Assembly (NCBI RefSeq): GCF_000215995.1
Contig: NC_015680.1
Location: 1 to 64,000 of the forward strand
From: Pyrococcus yayanosii CH1
Lineage (GTDB): Archaea; Methanobacteriota_B; Thermococci; Thermococcales; Thermococcaceae
Length of the DNA: 64,000 bases
Direction: 5' to 3'
Shown: positions 62,618 to 64,000 of the stretch, piece after piece
Numbering within the stretch: the stretch's first letter is position 1
Layout: each line of letters begins with the position of its first letter
Translations under genes and position numbers: made by a program
The notes under the pieces: generated by a model
Told to the model about the DNA's origin: nothing
What the model saw: only the letters and a program-made list of their open reading frames with translations
Databases searched by the model: none

Positions 62618-63448
62618 TCAAAGGGGCATTCCAATCCTCTTGGCAAAGCCCCTTATCCAGCCCCAGGCGTGTCTGAACATGTTGGCGATTCCATCGACGA
62701 TTCCGCTCTGGATTCTAGCCTCGCAGTGGCAGGTACCCATCATACCTACGGCGGCCCCCTTCATTCCAGCCCCGTGGTCAGGAACTGATGTAAGTATCTC
62801 ATCCACTTGCTCCCCGGGTAGCACTTGGGCGGTGTAGCTCACTTCAAGCCCCTCAAGCTGGCCGGCGAAGGCCCTTAGGTGGTTCTCTGAGCCCTTCATG
62901 ATGTTCTCGTAAACCTGCTTGATGTCCTCGTTGTCGGTCTGAGCTATCCAGCCCTCTAGGTCCTTTATTTCGGTCTCCTCTATCAGCGCGCCAACCTTGA
63001 GGGCATCAACGACGCTCTGGCTCCCCCTCTCAACAAGCTGGTCGTAGAGGGCCTGAAGCTCCTCGTTCTGGAAGACTCCAACCTGGTCGAGAGTTTCCGG
63101 AGCGGTTAGATTGTATTTCTCTATCAGCGAAAGAACCGCGTCCATGTGCCTCTGTTCGCTGTTGGCTATGTTCTGGAACACCGGAAGCCCCCACTTCTCG
63201 TAGAGTTTGATGTAAACGTCCCTCTCTAGTTTCTCCTTCTCCACCATGTACAGTAGGCTGTCTATCTCCTCCTGGCTGAGGTCGGAGTAGTAGCTCGTAA
63301 GCGTTCTGTTAAGCATTGGGGCCGTCTGAACGGCGCCATGTGAGGTGTATGGGTTTGGCCCTGGCTGACCGCGCCACGCTGAGACCGCTCCCAAGGACAT
63401 TCCTATCAACAGGGCAATTAGCCCAATTCCAAACCATATCTTTCTCAT
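62618..63448 (-). CDS. Exported DUF2202 ferritin-like protein
   Basis: This 276-residue secreted or membrane-anchored protein has a signal-like N-terminus (IWFGIGLIALLIGMSLGAVSA). The four-helix domain carries ferritin-like Glu/His residues: SLLYMVEKEKLERDVY, NIANSEQRHMDAVLSLIEKY, ALIEETEIKDLEGWIAQT and ENIMKGSENHLRAF, enough for a di-metal site. DUF2202 proteins have no settled function. The C-terminus has a CHCE motif. ATG 63448 follows GGAGGAGGTTG. TATA CTTTATAAATCC is at about 63504-63515. Confidence 0.85.
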   Translation of the reverse strand: MRKIWFGIGLIALLIGMSLGAVSAWRGQPGPNPYTSHGAVQTAPMLNRTLTSYYSDLSQEEIDSLLYMVEKEKLERDVYIKLYEKWGLPVFQNIANSEQRHMDAVLSLIEKYNLTAPETLDQVGVFQNEELQALYDQLVERGSQSVVDALKVGALIEETEIKDLEGWIAQTDNEDIKQVYENIMKGSENHLRAFAGQLEGLEVSYTAQVLPGEQVDEILTSVPDHGAGMKGAAVGMMGTCHCEARIQSGIVDGIANMFRHAWGWIRGFAKRIGMPL

Positions 63449-63467
63449 GTTTTCAACCTCCTCCATG

Positions 63468-63485
63468 TGTAACTTCAATGTTACA
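63468..63485. promoter_or_regulatory. Palindrome in the DUF2202 5' region
   Basis: TGTAACTTCAATGTTACA is a perfect 6-bp inverted repeat with a 6-nt spacer. It lies between the TATA box (about 63504-63515) and ATG 63448, around the expected transcription start, so a repressor site is plausible. The regulator is unknown; spacing does not fit SurR. Confidence 0.35.
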
Positions 63486-63562
63486 TATGCGGGCAGGATT
63501 TATAAAGTTTTCGGTCTAGAACTCTTTTAGGCTAAAAGCCCACTATACGCATGATGGATGTA

Positions 63563-63736
63563 ATGATCTCCCGGGGAGAAATCGCTTCATATCTAGCGAT
63601 TGCCATGGGGATCGTTTACCTGATTGTTGATCTCGGGAGCAAAAGGCTGGCACTGGCTGACAGGATTTTCATGACCCTTCTCTCGATGTCCCTCTGCCTC
63701 GAGGTGAAAAAAAGAAACGAAGAGCGACCAACCTAA
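63563..63736 (+). CDS. Possible small membrane protein
   Basis: This is a 57-residue frame with one or two hydrophobic stretches (ASYLAIAMGIVYLIVDLG; IFMTLLSMSLCLEV) and a charged tail. ATG 63563 is taken as start; ATG 63551 and 63554 are alternatives. No strong Shine-Dalgarno site is visible, but a TATA-like region lies upstream. It ends in a 4-nt convergent overlap with apgM. It may be real, but the evidence is thin. Confidence 0.4.
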   Translation: MISRGEIASYLAIAMGIVYLIVDLGSKRLALADRIFMTLLSMSLCLEVKKRNEERPT

Positions 63737-64000
63737 GCCCCAAACTTCTCGCTCCTGTTCATTAGATCCATCATTATTGGAACTATGTCGTGGCCCTTTA
63801 TTCTGCCAAGGCCACCTCTCATTGCCTCCCTTTCTCCGAAGCTCTGAGCGTGGTCCGTTCTAACACCCCCTCCGGCAATCAGGAGCGGAACCGGGTCGCC
63901 GCTGTGATTCTTGACCTCGCACGGCGTCGAGTGATCGCCAGTTATCGCTATGACGACCTCATCGAGGTTAACGTGCTCGACTATGTAGCCTATCATCCTG
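63733..64000 (-). CDS. apgM: 2,3-bisphosphoglycerate-independent phosphoglycerate mutase, archaeal (3' part)
   Basis: The last 88 or so codons of the gene lie in the window; the rest is beyond position 64000. VVIAITGDHSTPCEVKNHSGDPVPLLI is the C-terminal metal-binding block of the alkaline-phosphatase-superfamily mutase, and GREAMRGGLGRIKGHDIVPIMMDLMNR-like sequence ends it. It interconverts 3- and 2-phosphoglycerate, next to PGK in the same pathway. Confidence 0.9.
   Translation of the reverse strand, partial: RMIGYIVEHVNLDEVVIAITGDHSTPCEVKNHSGDPVPLLIAGGGVRTDHAQSFGEREAMRGGLGRIKGHDIVPIMMDLMNRSEKFGA

Noticed and set aside
63468-63485. SurR site before the DUF2202 gene
   Set aside because: The palindrome has AAC-n6-GTT spacing, not GTTn3AACn5GTT.

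Overview
The window is chromosomal DNA of a hyperthermophilic archaeon of the order Thermococcales. It is most like a GC-rich Thermococcus, or a GC-rich Pyrococcus. The evidence is a sulfhydrogenase II operon divergent from the NfnI/sulfide dehydrogenase genes, a type III RuBisCO, the di-myo-inositol-phosphate enzyme, the archaeal FBP aldolase/phosphatase, TFB, CDC48, the archaeal mevalonate trio, archaeal TATA boxes with GGTG/GGAGG Shine-Dalgarno sites, and a CRISPR repeat of the Pyrococcus type ending ATTGAAAG. Genes are tightly packed, with many ATGA/GTGA overlaps and several overlapping convergent pairs.

Layout. 1-6200: sudB and the first codons of sudA (minus), divergent from shyB-shyC-shyD-shyA (plus), followed by a hydrogenase maturation protease and a LysO-type exporter encoded as two genes. 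A near-consensus SurR site lies in the divergent promoter. 6200-25700 is core metabolism and information processing: type III RuBisCO, a methyltransferase, IPCT/DIPP synthase, PGK, an RNase H-fold orphan, CDC48, an RNA m5U methyltransferase, a DPH6-like protein, tRNA-Gly(CCC), a PfkB kinase (possibly myo-inositol kinase), a NUDIX hydrolase, an ABC-2 exporter, FBP aldolase/phosphatase with a TGM operator, an NSUN-type m5C methyltransferase and a ZPR1 protein.

25700-36600 is an accessory island. It holds a TFB gene with strikingly mosaic codon use, a three-gene McrBC-like restriction cluster with a divergent ribbon-helix-helix-like protein of unknown function, CRISPR array 1 (25 repeats of 29 nt), decayed coding remnants, and a crippled IS200/IS605 element in which tnpA has lost its N-terminus and the tnpB frame has no start codon at the expected place. 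36600-39300 is the mevalonate entry operon (HMG-CoA synthase, thiolase, DUF35 protein).

39400-53250 is a second accessory block. It contains a Thr-rich lipoprotein with a GH99-like C-terminal half, CRISPR array 2 (15 repeats of 30 nt, read from the minus strand), and a minus-strand operon in which a tandem double substrate-binding protein, a FecCD/BtuC permease, an ATPase and a Gate-domain membrane protein precede a CobN-type chelatase and a fused ChlI-ChlD AAA/VWA subunit. This looks like a tetrapyrrole or metal uptake and chelation system in a lineage not known to make corrinoids, and it is the most interesting functional hypothesis here. No cas genes occur in the window.

53400-64000 returns to core content: a CUT1-type sugar ABC transporter, a TPR protein, EF-1 beta with a Zn-ribbon protein, a UbiA-type DGGGP synthase, an aldo/keto reductase, small membrane proteins, an ArsR-like regulator with a tandem operator-like repeat, an exported DUF2202 ferritin-like protein beside a decayed paralogue, and the 3' end of archaeal phosphoglycerate mutase.
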